This document shows positions 1 through 7,045 of a stretch of DNA of 17,844 nt, in pieces. A model generated the notes under the pieces. The model had not been told where the DNA came from and made no database searches. It worked only from the letters and a program-made list of their open reading frames with translations. Position 1 is the first letter of the stretch. The number at the start of each line of letters is the position of its first letter. A program made the position numbers and the translations under genes. The DNA is from DASPNH01 sp035626675 (GTDB lineage Bacteria > Desulfobacterota > Binatia > UBA1149 > CAITLU01). The stretch spans positions 1 through 17,844 of the forward strand of contig DASPNH010000235.1 of assembly GCA_035626675.1 (NCBI GenBank). Reading direction: 5' to 3'.

Positions 1-233
1 CAGCGCACCGCGCTCTTTCCGGCGAGCGCACCTGCCGGTCGTAGGTCGTGAATCGGTGAAGCATTTGGGCGCGGGCCGTTGTCCGGAGCGTCTTTCCGGC
101 GGTGCGCAGCCTGCGCCGCGGAACTGCATGCAGATGTCGGCAGCGAAGTCCGACACTGGCTGTTCTGAAACTCGGCTTGCGCTGGGCCGGCTTCGGCGCT
201 TTAGGGATGCCAGCGTTGCTACCGGAGAATGAA
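1..233. other. Upstream region with no recognisable gene
   Basis: I see no recognisable coding sequence or RNA here. One plus-strand frame is open from base 2 to a TGA at 230-232, but its translation is Arg/Ala-rich with no family resemblance, so I do not call it the tail of an upstream gene. The last bases contain a GGAG (about 223-226) that serves as the ribosome binding site for the cupin gene. An in-frame ATG-less extension of the cupin frame back to 102 reads as low-quality Arg-rich sequence and is judged non-coding. Confidence 0.4.
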
Positions 234-635
234 ATGAGCGAACAAAGCCCGCACGCAACCGGCAAAGACGGTCCCGCCGTCAGCCAGGCTCGCCGCGTCG
301 ACAAGCCCTGGGGCTACGAGCTGATCTGGGCGCACGCGGAGCGCTACGTCGGCAAGATTCTCCACATCGATGCCGGGCATGCGTTGAGCTACCAGTTTCA
401 TCAGAAGAAGGAAGAGACGATCTACGTCCTCTCCGGAACGCTGCGGCTCCATTACTCGCTCGATGAGAGTGCGCCGAACGTGATCGACCTGCCGCCCGGC
501 TCGGTCTTCCACATCCGTCCGGGCCTGCGCCACCGCTTCGAGGCGCAGGCGGACGTCGACCTGCTCGAGGCTTCCACGCCCGAGCTCGACGACGTCGTCC
601 GGCTCGAGGACCGCTACGGAAGAACACCGCCATGA
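234..635 (+). CDS. Mannose-6-phosphate isomerase-type cupin protein
   Basis: This is a 133-residue single-domain cupin of the type II phosphomannose isomerase / GDP-mannose pyrophosphorylase C-terminal type. The sequence shows KPWGYEL (24-30), the typical opening of this family. The first cupin motif reads LSYQFHQKKEE, giving candidate metal ligands Gln54, His56 and Glu61, and the QxH form (rather than HxH) is normal for this group. The second motif, with PPGSVFHIRPGLRH, gives His100. The likely role is sugar-phosphate isomerisation or sugar binding in the cytoplasm, possibly supplying mannose-type precursors. The ATG at 234 is chosen because homology starts just after it and GGAG lies at the right distance; upstream in-frame sequence looks non-coding. 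It precedes a metallochaperone GTPase by 63 bp. The exact substrate cannot be read from the sequence. Confidence 0.85.
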   Translation: MSEQSPHATGKDGPAVSQARRVDKPWGYELIWAHAERYVGKILHIDAGHALSYQFHQKKEETIYVLSGTLRLHYSLDESAPNVIDLPPGSVFHIRPGLRHRFEAQADVDLLEASTPELDDVVRLEDRYGRTPP

Positions 636-695
636 ACGCTTCGAATGAACCGCTTCGAACGAAGCCATGAATGAACCGCCTCGAATGCACCACTA
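633..695 (+). repeat. Degenerate 12-14 bp tandem repeats between two genes
   Basis: Starting at the stop codon of the cupin gene, the gap is built from imperfect iterations of a unit close to ATGAACCGCTTCGA: copies begin near 632, 645, 659 and 671, then decay toward the next start codon. The core TGAACCGCCT resembles the TGAACGGCCT core of the larger 13-bp array near 4660-4711. The copies are too few and too diverged for a confident family assignment. Confidence 0.5.
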
Positions 696-698
696 CGT

Positions 699-1802
699 AT
701 GAAGCGGGTCGCCGTGGACATCGTCACCGGCTTTCTCGGCAGCGGCAAGACGACGCTTCTTCGCAACCTGCTCGAGGCTGCACCGTCCCGCGAACGTATC
801 GCGGTGATCGTCAATGAAGTCGGCGAGATCGGTATCGACGGACGGGTGCTCACCGGCTTCGAGCACATCGAAAGCGTGGTCGAGCTGGCCGGCGGCTGCA
901 TTTGCTGCAGCATAGACGAATACCGCTTCGACTTCGCGATCCACGAGCTGATCGCCGCTGTCGACCCGACGCTGTTGCTCATCGAGACGACGGGCGTCGC
1001 CGATCCCGGTCCGGCCATCGAGCGCGTGGCGCGAGCCGGGCTCGGGCTCGACGCCGTCGTCACCGTCGTTGATGCCGCCGCATGGGCGCGCGCGTGGCGA
1101 CTCAGCTCCGTTGTGCGCCGGCAGATCGAGTCGGCCGATTTCCTCGTGCTGAGCAAGACGGACCTGGTTCAGCGGCGCAGGCTCCAGTCGCTGCGTCGCC
1201 GCCTGGCCAAGGTGAACTCGCGGGCCCACGTGCTCGAATCCGCGCATGGCAAGCTCGGCGGCGATGCCTCGCTGCTGACGGCGGCCGGGCTGCGGGCAGC
1301 GTGGTTGACTCAGACGCCGTCCGGCCAGTCCGCAGACGAAGAGCCGGCCCGCGCGGCCCGGACTCATACGGTGCCGAGCGCGGACGAGCCCGGGCAGACG
1401 AGCGTTTCGCCATCCGTCACCGCTCGCGAAGAAGATGTTGCGGCCGGCCGCGCCGAGACGCCCGGCGATCAAGGCGACCATTTCGCCGCGGCCGACCTGG
1501 AGTCCTTCTCCTACCTTTCCGTGCGGCCCGTGGATCGGGGCGCATTCGAGGCATTCCTGGCTGCGCTCCCGCCGCAGGTCTACCGTGCCAAGGGCTTCAT
1601 CAGGCTGGCGGGCGGCGGGCAGACCTGGCTGTTCAACCACGTCTGCGGCCGCAGCGAGCTCTCCCTGTTCGAGATGGGCGCCATCGATGCAGGCTTGCAG
1701 GCGGTGTTCATCGGACGAGGCATTGCCCGCCATCGCCCGCACATCCTGGCCGAGCTGGAGCGTTGCTGTCGTGAACTGCGCCCGGCACCGGTTTCCAGTT
1801 GA
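699..1802 (+). CDS. G3E family GTPase / COG0523 (CobW-like) metallochaperone
   Basis: This 367-residue P-loop GTPase belongs to the CobW/YjiA/COG0523 family, whose members deliver metals such as Zn or Co to client enzymes. Visible motifs are Walker A GFLGSGKTT (11-19), the family's metal-binding CxCC as CICC (67-70), ETTGVADP (96-103, Walker B region), and the guanine-specificity motif SKTD (152-155). A low-complexity acidic linker (about residues 205-265) separates the GTPase domain from a CobW C-terminal domain (about 270-360, including FIRLAGGGQTWLFNHV). The linker is not His-rich, unlike many zinc chaperones. The ATG at 699 is followed immediately by the P-loop strand, which fixes the start. 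The client is unknown; the adjacent cupin is a metal-dependent candidate by proximity only. Confidence 0.9.
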   Translation: MKRVAVDIVTGFLGSGKTTLLRNLLEAAPSRERIAVIVNEVGEIGIDGRVLTGFEHIESVVELAGGCICCSIDEYRFDFAIHELIAAVDPTLLLIETTGVADPGPAIERVARAGLGLDAVVTVVDAAAWARAWRLSSVVRRQIESADFLVLSKTDLVQRRRLQSLRRRLAKVNSRAHVLESAHGKLGGDASLLTAAGLRAAWLTQTPSGQSADEEPARAARTHTVPSADEPGQTSVSPSVTAREEDVAAGRAETPGDQGDHFAAADLESFSYLSVRPVDRGAFEAFLAALPPQVYRAKGFIRLAGGGQTWLFNHVCGRSELSLFEMGAIDAGLQAVFIGRGIARHRPHILAELERCCRELRPAPVSS

Positions 1803-1834
1803 GCGAGGCCGGGGAACGGTGCAGGCTTGGCTCG

Positions 1835-3565
1835 ATGGCAACCCAGCAGACCGTGGATCTGAAGACCGCCGAGCCGGCGCCCCCGCCGGTCCTGTCGAGC
1901 GGGCTCGATGAGGTTCTCCTTTCTTCCGGAAAGGTCTCGGCCGACGACCTTCGCAAGGTGCGCAGGTTCTCGGCGGAGAAGGGCGAGCGCCTCGAGCGCA
2001 TGCTCGTCGAGCTCGGCTTCCTCTCCGAGGACGATCTGCTGCCGGTGCTGGCGCGCTACCATCAGGTTCCGCTGCTGAAGAGCGCCGACCTTCCCGAAGA
2101 GACCTTCAACCTCGAGCACATCTCGGTCGAGTACATGCGCTCGGCGCGCATCCTTCCGGTCCAGCGCACCAACGGAACGCTCAAGCTGGCCATGGCCGAT
2201 CCCGGCGACCGCGCCGCCATCGAGCTGGTCGAGCAGGTGACGGGTTTGGTCGTCGATCCCGTACTGATGCGCACGCGCGATCTGATGGAGCGCTTCGAGG
2301 CCGTCTACGGAACTCTCGAAGGTGGAGGCCAGGCCGAGGGCGGCGAGGGCGTGGAGGTCCTCAACGACGACGAAGAGGACGTCGAGCACCTTCGCGACAT
2401 GGCCTCGGAGGCACCGGTCATCCGCCTGGTCAACCAGACTCTGTCGCGCGCGGTCGAGCAGCGCGCCTCCGACATTCACGTCGAGCCTTTCGAGAACGAG
2501 CTGCGCGTGCGCTACCGCATCGATGGCGTGCTTCACGACCAGGATCCGCCGCCGCGCCAGATGACGGCGGCGATCATCTCGCGCATCAAGCTGATGGCCA
2601 AGCTCAACATCGCCGAGCGGCGCCTGCCCCAGGACGGCCGCATCAAGCTTCGCCTGGTCGGACGCGAGATCGACCTTCGAGTTTCCAGCCTCCCGACGCT
2701 GTACGGCGAGAGCGTGGTGCTGCGTATCCTGGATCGCAGCAGCGTGGTCGTGGACCTCGAAAAGCTCGGCATGCCCGACGATACGCTGCGCACGTTCGCG
2801 CACATGATCGCGCAGCCGCACGGCCTGATCCTGGTCACCGGGCCGACCGGCTCCGGCAAGACGACGTCGCTCTATGGCGCGCTCGACAAGATCAACTCGC
2901 CCGAGCTCAAGATCATCACCATCGAGGACCCGGTCGAATACCAGCTTCGCGGCGTCAACCAGATTCACGTCAAGAGCCAGATCGGTCTGACCTTCGCCAG
3001 CGGCCTTCGCTCCATCGTGCGACAGGATCCCGACGTCATCATGATCGGTGAGATCCGCGACGCCGAGACCGCCGAGATCGCCATTCAGGCCGCACTGACC
3101 GGTCACCTCGTGTTCTCGACGCTGCATACCAACGACGCGGCAGGCGCCGTCTCGCGACTGCTCGACATGGGTGTCGAGGATTACTTGCTGGCTTCCTCGC
3201 TGCTCGGTGTCATGGCCCAGCGCCTGGTGCGGCGCGTGTGCACCAACTGCCGTCAGGAGATTCCGGCGCAGGCCGAGTTCCTGCGCGCCCTCGGCGAGAG
3301 GCGCGGGCGTCCCGTCAAGGTCTACGACGCCGTGGGCTGCGCCACGTGCGCTGGCACCGGCTACTACGGGCGAAGCGGCATCTACGAGCTGCTGTCGGTG
3401 GACGATCACGTCCGCAAGCTCATCGTCGCCAAGGCCACCGCCGATCAGATCAAGCGCGAGGCGATCAGCCATGGCATGCGCACTCTGCGCGACGACGGCT
3501 ACTGGAAGGTGGCCGACGGCGTCACGACCGTAGGCGAGGTCCTGCGCGTCACGCAGGACCAATAA
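1835..3565 (+). CDS. GspE/PilB-type secretion or pilus assembly ATPase
   Basis: This 576-residue protein is a hexameric cytoplasmic ATPase of the type II secretion / type IV pilus family, powering pilin polymerisation. The N-terminus (about 15-140) is a GspE_N/MshEN-type domain. The core carries Walker A GPTGSGKTTS (336-345), then Asp-box and Walker B regions (IEDPVEYQ, PDVIMIGEIRDAETAEIA) and the His-box STLHTNDA. The C-terminal zinc site is present as CxxC at 469-472 and CxxC at 502-505. All catalytic motifs look intact and length is normal. The ATG at 1835 is preferred; a TTG at 1799 overlapping the upstream stop is a possible alternative adding 12 residues. No partner gene (gspF/pilC, pilT, pilin) lies in the window, so it is an orphan here and GspE cannot be separated from PilB. 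Confidence 0.93.
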   Translation: MATQQTVDLKTAEPAPPPVLSSGLDEVLLSSGKVSADDLRKVRRFSAEKGERLERMLVELGFLSEDDLLPVLARYHQVPLLKSADLPEETFNLEHISVEYMRSARILPVQRTNGTLKLAMADPGDRAAIELVEQVTGLVVDPVLMRTRDLMERFEAVYGTLEGGGQAEGGEGVEVLNDDEEDVEHLRDMASEAPVIRLVNQTLSRAVEQRASDIHVEPFENELRVRYRIDGVLHDQDPPPRQMTAAIISRIKLMAKLNIAERRLPQDGRIKLRLVGREIDLRVSSLPTLYGESVVLRILDRSSVVVDLEKLGMPDDTLRTFAHMIAQPHGLILVTGPTGSGKTTSLYGALDKINSPELKIITIEDPVEYQLRGVNQIHVKSQIGLTFASGLRSIVRQDPDVIMIGEIRDAETAEIAIQAALTGHLVFSTLHTNDAAGAVSRLLDMGVEDYLLASSLLGVMAQRLVRRVCTNCRQEIPAQAEFLRALGERRGRPVKVYDAVGCATCAGTGYYGRSGIYELLSVDDHVRKLIVAKATADQIKREAISHGMRTLRDDGYWKVADGVTTVGEVLRVTQDQ

Positions 3566-3570
3566 AGGGG

Positions 3571-4476
3571 ACGGGTACGCATGCGGCATCGCGATGCGTC
3601 GCCGTCATTCCTGCACGCGACGCCGCTGTCACACTCGGGCGCACGCTGGAATCGCTACGGGTGGGCGATGATGGATTCGTCCAGCGGATTCTCGTCGTTA
3701 CGTCACGTGACGACGCCAGCGCGACGGCAGCCGAGCGGCATCGGGAGTTCGATCCACGCATCGAGGTCATTCGGGCTTCTTCACCTCTGAGCGCAGGCGC
3801 CGCGCGCAACCTCGGACGTACGGCTACGAATGCCGCGCTGTTGCTGTTCGTCGACGCCGACTGCTGGCTGGAAAGCGGAGGAGCGCGTGCGCTGCATCGT
3901 GAGCTCGAAAGTCGGTCGCTCGATGCAGTGAGCGCGTGCGTGCGGCGCGACGGCGGCGGGGCGGTGGCCCGCGTCCGTCACGCGCTCGAGTTCAAGGAAG
4001 CCGAGGGGCGCCGCGCGGCGCCCGCGCACTGGCTGCCGCCGTCGACGACGATGCTGTGCCGCGCTTCGGCCTTCGACGCTGCCGGCGGCTTCCCCGACAT
4101 GTTTCCGGGCGAGGACCTGGTGCTCTCGCATCGCCTCCGCACTCTTGGACACCACGTCGAGAGAAGCGACGGCGTCTCGACGTGGCACCAGCACCCGCCT
4201 GGCCTCGTAACCATGCTCCGACATCAGTATCGGCTCGGTTCCACCGCTGCTGCAGCGCGCGCGACCAGCTCGATGCACGGATCGCTGTTCGTGCGCTTCC
4301 CATTGCTCGCGCCGCTGCTGTTGCCGGCACGTCTGATGCGTGTGGTGCGCTGGTATGCGGCGCACGATCCGGCGTGGGTGATCGCGGCGCTTCCGCTGCT
4401 CGCGGTTGGCCTCGGCGCGTGGACGGCAGGGTTTGCACGCGCGGCGTGGGGAATGCGGCGGGGGCGGGCGGCGTGA
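3571..4476 (+). CDS. Family 2 glycosyltransferase with C-terminal membrane segments; start unclear
   Basis: The product is a GT2 (GT-A fold) glycosyltransferase of about 300 residues. The nucleotide-binding strand VAVIPARDAA begins at base 3598. The metal-binding DxD appears as FVDADCW, the acceptor/catalytic region as FPGEDLVLSHRLR, and a downstream WHQHPP motif follows. Two hydrophobic stretches (around LFVRFPLLAPLLLPARL and WVIAALPLLAVGLGAW) suggest C-terminal membrane anchoring, as in lipid-linked glycan or cofactor glycosyltransferases. The frame has no ATG, GTG or TTG between the upstream gene's stop (3563-3565) and the conserved strand; the nearest in-frame GTGs are at 3238, deep inside the ATPase gene, and 3661, which would delete the first strand. 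An AAGGGG at 3565-3570 points to an ATG at 3581 that is out of frame. I give 3571 as a provisional boundary. The sugar is unknown. Confidence 0.75.
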   Translation, partial: TGTHAASRCVAVIPARDAAVTLGRTLESLRVGDDGFVQRILVVTSRDDASATAAERHREFDPRIEVIRASSPLSAGAARNLGRTATNAALLLFVDADCWLESGGARALHRELESRSLDAVSACVRRDGGGAVARVRHALEFKEAEGRRAAPAHWLPPSTTMLCRASAFDAAGGFPDMFPGEDLVLSHRLRTLGHHVERSDGVSTWHQHPPGLVTMLRHQYRLGSTAAAARATSSMHGSLFVRFPLLAPLLLPARLMRVVRWYAAHDPAWVIAALPLLAVGLGAWTAGFARAAWGMRRGRAA

Positions 4477-4509
4477 ACGGCTGGCGGTAGCGAAGCTGCG
4501 GGGAGCGCT

Positions 4510-4724
4510 TGCGTAAGCACGACTCGGGTAAGCACGACCTCACGTAAAGGACCTGCGTAAAGACGTGCTCGTGAAGAGCTCGCGTGGAGGGCTCGCGTGG
4601 AGGGCTCGCGTGGAGGGCTCGCGTGAAGAGCCTGCGTGAAGAGCCTGCGTGAAGAGCCTGCGTGAACGGCCTGCGTAAACGGCCTGCGTGAACGGCCTGC
4701 GTGAACGGCCTGCGTGAAGCCCGC
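4510..4724. repeat. 13-bp tandem repeat array with block-wise variants
   Basis: From 4582 to 4711 there are ten units in perfect 13-bp register: three GCGTGGAGGGCTC (4582, 4595, 4608), three GCGTGAAGAGCCT (4621, 4634, 4647), then four GCGTGAACGGCCT or its GCGTAAACGGCCT variant (4660, 4673, 4686, 4699). A partial, diverged unit follows at 4712. Upstream, 4510-4581 holds decayed units of 12-16 bp. The constant part is GCGTRRA; variation sits in the middle. Plus-strand frames hit stops in the array, while the complement lacks stop codons, so long minus-strand frames across it are by-products. No spacers are present, so this is not CRISPR. It looks like a minisatellite that expanded in blocks. 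Confidence 0.9.
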
Positions 4725-4959
4725 GACTTCGCGGCGTCACTCGATGGAATCCTGCGATGCTTCTGGTAGCAGGTTGCTTGGCGGCCGAGCAACGCGCGCC
4801 ATCATCTGCACTGACGAGTTCGTTCGTAAGTCCGAGTTCCCCGAGCTCTCGCCGTGGCCTCAATCGTCGGTGCCGACCGATGGCGACGCAGGCGTGTGCC
4901 GGCTGGCACACGATGCGTGTTTCATGACGAAGATGTAATAGAAGAATGGCGCTTTCGTC
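4725..4959. other. Non-coding gap with a perfect hairpin at 4893-4912
   Basis: No convincing gene is seen. A short plus-strand frame at 4714-4938 begins inside the repeat array and has no family resemblance. Two inverted repeats stand out: CCGCG/CGCGG around ACTT (4721-4734) and the stronger CGTGTGCC-GGCT-GGCACACG (4893-4912), an 8-bp perfect stem with a 4-nt loop. Neither is followed by a T-run, so neither is a standard intrinsic terminator; the second could be an operator or RNA hairpin in the leader of the HNH gene. The segment 4920-4990 is distinctly more AT-rich than its surroundings and is the likeliest place for a promoter, but I cannot pick a convincing -35/-10 pair. Confidence 0.45.
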
Positions 4960-6972
4960 TTGTTCTCGGCAGCAAAATTCGCTAAACATTCGCTAGTGGA
5001 GGGCGCGGACATTCAGCTGCCGGCCGGCACATCGGCGGCCTTCGATCGCCTTCCGTGGCGCGCACGCGATAGCGGTCGCAGCGATGCATGGTCGCCGCCG
5101 TGGGGCGACACGGATCGGCAAGTCGATGAGACATCCGGCGCGGAGGGACGGCACGATCCGACCATCGGCCAGGCACTGGCGCTCGACCGGCAAGCCTGCC
5201 TGGTCGCCGCAACGGATGCTCGATGCCAGTACGCTGTTGCGCGCCTTGCGGCGTCGTTTGGTCGAAAGAGGCAGTGGGATCATCTCGGCTTCACGAGTCT
5301 TCGTGACTATGCGGCCGAGCGCCTCGGCACCAGCCCTCGAACACTCCAGGAGATGATACGCGTCGCCAATGCGCTGGATGTGTTGCCGCATACGCACGCA
5401 GCGCTCTGCAGCCGTTCCATCAATTGGACGCAGGCCCGGTTGGTCACTGCGGTCGCTACCCCGGAGGATGAGATCGAAATCCTGGCACTTGCGCGCGATC
5501 TCACGACTCGCGAGCTCGAAGCCGCGCTGAAGTCGCGTTCGGCTGCGCAACGGGCGACGGCGCGCGCGGATACGATGGACTCGAAGGCCGCCGTTGACGC
5601 ACCATCCGGCAAGGTCGAGGGCAAGGACCTTGGCGCTGCAAAGCAAGAGTCCCGCGCGACTGACGATCAGCTCGTCGGCTGGTCGATTCGCTGTCCGCGG
5701 AGCGTCCGCCAGCTCTGGCGCGCGACCAATGAGCTGGCATCCCGCGTCAATGGTTCTCGAATCGCGGCGTGGAAAACCGTCGAAACGATCGCCGCCGAGG
5801 CCATGAGCGCTGCCGATCTTTCCACTGCGGCAGCGACGCCCGACCGGCCGCGGCCTTCGTCCGACATGCAAGCGCGCAACGAGGAGCGGAAGATCCGGGC
5901 ATTCGAGCGTCAACACGGCGTCTCGGAAGGTTTCGCCTGGCTCCCGTCGCCGGAGTCTTTCCTGGAGCATGTTTCGGAGATCGACGCCGCGCTCGGCAAG
6001 CTCGAGGACGCGGACCTCTTCGAACTCGACGCTCGCCTGGTGGCACTCCACCGCACTCGCCAGCGCGTGGATGCCCGTCTCGGTTCCTTGCTACGCAAGA
6101 TCGTCGAGGCCGGCTTTCACCAGAAGCTCGGTTTCGCCAACGCGAAACTTTACGCGCGCAGCCGTCTCGGGATCTGTGGCAGCAAGGCGGCCGCGCTGAT
6201 TCGGGCCGACCGCGACGCGGGAACATCCGCATCGCTGGCGCAGGCCTATTCGCAGGGAACCATCAGCTGGCTCGCCGTCACGACTTTGCACCCCGTGATC
6301 GGCGGACCGCACGACTCCGCCTGGATCGAGCATGCGTCCAACCTGACTCTGCGCCGACTCGCGGACGAGGTCTCCTGGGCGCTCGATCGCAGGGACGATC
6401 CCCGCGCGAGTCATCATCAGCCGCCGCCCGGCGAGGACGTCGACGTCCTGGCAGACACCATCGCCAGGGTCAGCCGTGTCCGAGTCCAAATGCGTGCGCA
6501 GGAACCAACCGGCGGAAGCGATTCCTTGACCAGTGCCAATGCCGTCATCGCGATCCGCATGCCGGCAGACGTGGCTGCGCTGTTGGAAGACTGCCTGCAG
6601 CTGTATCGCCGGCCGGGAGACTCACGCTGGCGCGCGTTCGAACGCGTGCTGTCGCATGCCTTCCTGACATGGATGGCGCTTCCTCGGCACCGTGATCCCG
6701 TCTTCCGGCGCGACAATTTCTCGTGTCAGGCACCCGGCTGTACGCGACGGGCGGCGTTGCACGATCATCACATCGTCTTCCGGTCCAAGCTGGGTTCAGG
6801 CAACGCGGGCAATCGGACGGCGCTATGCGTGTTCCACCACCAACTTGGCCTTCATGCCGGACACATTCGCGCGCAGGGGACCGCTTCTTGCGGCATTTTG
6901 TGGGAATACGGTTGCCGTGGACGCAGCGAGCCCGTGCTCCGCTTTCTCGGCGACAGGTACCTGAAACGATGA
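4960..6972 (+). CDS. HNH endonuclease-type protein with duplicated N-terminal helical module
   Basis: The 670-residue frame ends in an HNH (beta-beta-alpha metal) nuclease domain. Visible are CQAPGC (Cys589, Cys594), DHH (602-604, candidate catalytic His), Asn618 in GNRTALC, Cys623 and FHH (His626, His627); these fit a zinc-stabilised HNH fold. Two upstream segments look homologous: about 82-190 (LGFTSLRDYAAERLG, then SINWTQARLVTAVATPE, then LTTRELEAAL) and about 365-480 (LGFANAKLYARSRLG, then TISWLAVTTLHPVIGG, then LRRLADEVSWAL). A charged, low-complexity linker lies between them. This architecture resembles the DUF222-like HNH proteins common in high-GC bacteria, whose biological role is unsettled. 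The TTG at 4960 and GTG at 4996 are both possible starts, and neither has a clear Shine-Dalgarno sequence. It converges on the acyltransferase gene. Confidence 0.8.
   Translation: MFSAAKFAKHSLVEGADIQLPAGTSAAFDRLPWRARDSGRSDAWSPPWGDTDRQVDETSGAEGRHDPTIGQALALDRQACLVAATDARCQYAVARLAASFGRKRQWDHLGFTSLRDYAAERLGTSPRTLQEMIRVANALDVLPHTHAALCSRSINWTQARLVTAVATPEDEIEILALARDLTTRELEAALKSRSAAQRATARADTMDSKAAVDAPSGKVEGKDLGAAKQESRATDDQLVGWSIRCPRSVRQLWRATNELASRVNGSRIAAWKTVETIAAEAMSAADLSTAAATPDRPRPSSDMQARNEERKIRAFERQHGVSEGFAWLPSPESFLEHVSEIDAALGKLEDADLFELDARLVALHRTRQRVDARLGSLLRKIVEAGFHQKLGFANAKLYARSRLGICGSKAAALIRADRDAGTSASLAQAYSQGTISWLAVTTLHPVIGGPHDSAWIEHASNLTLRRLADEVSWALDRRDDPRASHHQPPPGEDVDVLADTIARVSRVRVQMRAQEPTGGSDSLTSANAVIAIRMPADVAALLEDCLQLYRRPGDSRWRAFERVLSHAFLTWMALPRHRDPVFRRDNFSCQAPGCTRRAALHDHHIVFRSKLGSGNAGNRTALCVFHHQLGLHAGHIRAQGTASCGILWEYGCRGRSEPVLRFLGDRYLKR
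4977..4995. repeat. Two direct copies of ATTCGCTA, 11-bp period
   Basis: ATTCGCTA occurs at 4977-4984 and again at 4988-4995, separated by AAC, so the copies repeat at about one helical turn. The second copy abuts the GTG at 4996. If that GTG is the true start of the HNH gene, the pair sits in its leader and could be a tandem protein-binding site. If the TTG at 4960 is used, the repeat is merely coding sequence. Confidence 0.35.
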
Positions 6973-7045
6973 ACGGCGGCTCGCCGAACGTCGACCGGAG
7001 GACCCGCGACGCGACGACCCGTGACGCGCAACGGCACGCTCGCCC
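6973..7045. other. Convergent intergenic gap with small hairpin
   Basis: The gap between the convergent HNH and acyltransferase genes begins, right at the HNH stop codon, with CGGCG-GCT-CGCCG (6974-6986), a 5-bp GC stem without a T-run. Two near-identical copies of ACCCGYGACGC lie at 7002-7012 and 7017-7027. A weak terminator is possible on position alone. Confidence 0.3.

Noticed and set aside
1580..3589. 669-codon minus-strand frame opposite the ATPase gene
   Set aside because: It lies antisense to a clearly conserved GspE/PilB gene. GC-rich codon use leaves the opposite strand open, and the translation has no family features.
3581..3790. 69-codon plus frame starting at the ATG with the good ribosome site
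   Set aside because: It is an out-of-frame reading of the GT2 gene with no recognisable fold; it matters only as evidence for the start/frameshift problem.
4510..4724. CRISPR array
   Set aside because: Units are contiguous 13-mers without spacers, and no cas gene is near.
4920..4959. Sigma-70 promoter around TGTAAT (about 4934)
   Set aside because: No -35 box at 16-18 bp spacing could be matched, so no promoter is called.
3992..4989. Long minus-strand frames across 3992-4792 and 4540-4989 with 13-residue repeats
   Set aside because: The complement of the 13-bp repeat has no stop codons, so any frame crossing it stays open. Flanking translations are Arg-rich shadows of the GT2 gene and of non-coding DNA.
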